Assembly (NCBI RefSeq): GCF_031458115.1
Contig: NZ_JAVDXV010000005.1
Span: 124,001-188,000 of the forward strand
DNA: 64,000 nt
From: Pelomonas asaccharophilus_A
GTDB taxonomy: Bacteria; Pseudomonadota; Gammaproteobacteria; Burkholderiales; Burkholderiaceae_C
Direction of reading: 5' to 3'
Shown here: positions 63,375 to 64,000 of the stretch, piece by piece
Layout of the letters: each line of letters begins with the position of its first letter
Numbering within the stretch: position 1 is the first letter of the stretch
Position numbers and translations under genes: made by a program
The notes under the pieces: generated by a model
What the model was told of the DNA's origin: nothing
The model's database searches: none
Seen by the model: the letters and a program-made list of their open reading frames with translations, nothing else

Positions 63375-64000
63375 CGATGCGATTGATTCTTGCGACCACC
63401 CTGCTCGCGCTGACGGGCCTGACCTCGGCCGCGCCCGTCACGGTCCAGGACGACCGCGGCGCGACCGTCACGCTGCCCGGCGTGCCCAAGCGCATCGTCA
63501 GCCTGCTGCCCTCGCTGACCGAGACCGTCTGCGAGCTGGGCGACTGCGCCAAGCTCGTCGGCGTGGACCGTTTCTCCAACTTCCCGGCCAGCGCTGCCGC
63601 GCTGCCCAAGCTGGGCGGGCTGGACGACACCAGCATCGAGGCGCTGGTCGCGCTGAAGCCCGACGTCGTGCTGCTGGGCGTGTCGGCCCGCGTCATCGAC
63701 CGGCTGGAGGCGCTGGGCCTCAAGGTCGTCGCGCTGGAGCCCCGGAGCATGGGCGACGTGCAGCGCGTGCTGGGCAAGGTAGCCCAGGTGCTGGGCAAGC
63801 CCGACGACGCGCGGCGCATCTGGAATCGCATCGACGGCGCCATCTCCTTTCACGCGCAGCAGCTGCCGCCGGCGGCACGCGCGCTGCGCGTCTACTACGA
63901 GGTCGACGCCGCGCCCTACGCGGCCGGCCGCGCCAGCTTCATCGGCGAGATCCTGGAGCGCCTGGGCGCGAAGAACATCGTGCCGGCCGAGCTGGGGCCC
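63371..64000 (+). CDS. btuF: Periplasmic cobalamin-binding protein BtuF (cut by window end)
   Basis: 210 codons are visible before the window ends. Signal peptide MTMRLILATTLLALTGLTSA is followed by PVTVQDDRGATVTLPGVPKRIVSLLPSLTETV, VGVDRFSNFP and KLGGLDDTSIEALVALKPDVVL, typical of class III periplasmic binding proteins for B12 or iron chelates. Context (riboswitch, btuB, cobU) favours cobalamin. The permease and ATPase genes are expected downstream. Confidence 0.9.
   Translation, partial: MTMRLILATTLLALTGLTSAAPVTVQDDRGATVTLPGVPKRIVSLLPSLTETVCELGDCAKLVGVDRFSNFPASAAALPKLGGLDDTSIEALVALKPDVVLLGVSARVIDRLEALGLKVVALEPRSMGDVQRVLGKVAQVLGKPDDARRIWNRIDGAISFHAQQLPPAARALRVYYEVDAAPYAAGRASFIGEILERLGAKNIVPAELGP

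Noticed and set aside
1..64000. CRISPR arrays, insertion sequences, prophage genes, rRNA operons
   Set aside because: No regularly spaced repeats, transposase, integrase or phage structural genes, or rRNA sequences were recognised on either strand.

Overview
The window is a high-GC chromosomal segment of a betaproteobacterium, most likely Burkholderiales near the Rubrivivax/Leptothrix/Roseateles group. This rests on codon usage, the presence of PilT/PilU, rplY-pth and ispE-tRNA-Gln-prs, a PEP-CTERM protein, and Burkholderiales-style intergenic palindromes. It is mostly housekeeping and nutrient-handling chromosome. I see no phage, insertion sequence, CRISPR array or rRNA. Almost all long antisense open frames are GC shadows.

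Layout. 1-6.5 kb: tldD, a PEP-CTERM PQQ-type sugar dehydrogenase, rsmI divergent from yraN, a SIS protein that has lost its sugar-phosphate motifs, a BON lipoprotein and a beta-hydroxyacid dehydrogenase. 6.5-13 kb: pilT-pilU, the PLP protein YggS, a MocR-type regulator and two c-type cytochrome genes. 13-27.8 kb: a chemoreceptor, a free periplasmic TonB C-terminal domain, a circularly permuted GTPase (YlqF), a thiolase, small lipoproteins (two in one operon, three tandem paralogues), an MFS pump, mtfA, cheZ, an exported methyltransferase, alkaline phosphatase and a porin.

27.8-39.3 kb is an amino-acid uptake and catabolism locus. One strand carries pruA, a substrate-binding protein, livHMGF, a second binding protein and a chemoreceptor in close succession. 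A GntR/FCD regulator is divergent over a 14-bp perfect palindrome, and gamma-glutamyltransferase converges on it. 39.5-46.6 kb: an SbmA/BacA-like ABC protein, a degenerate YciO, a CAU-anticodon tRNA, hrcA, nadK, recN and rapZ.

46.6-50.5 kb is the most unusual part. A decapitated solute-binding protein gene abuts a three-gene unit: a BlaI repressor, a BlaR1-like M56 membrane protease whose sensor is a PbpG/PBP7-type DD-endopeptidase, and a Tat-exported D-amino-acid oxidase whose FAD domain appears circularly permuted. I propose a cell-wall-sensing unit that cleaves D-Ala-containing peptides and oxidises D-amino acids in the periplasm. The architectures are seen in the sequence; the biological role is inference.

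50.5-64 kb: a chemoreceptor with a C-terminal CheR-type pentapeptide, mutY-mutM, TPR-lolB-ispE-tRNA-Gln-prs-rplY-pth, and a B12 locus (cobalamin riboswitch, btuB, cobU, btuF) running off the window. Two copies of a 38-nt stem-loop with compensating arm changes lie at 21.8 and 43.1 kb.
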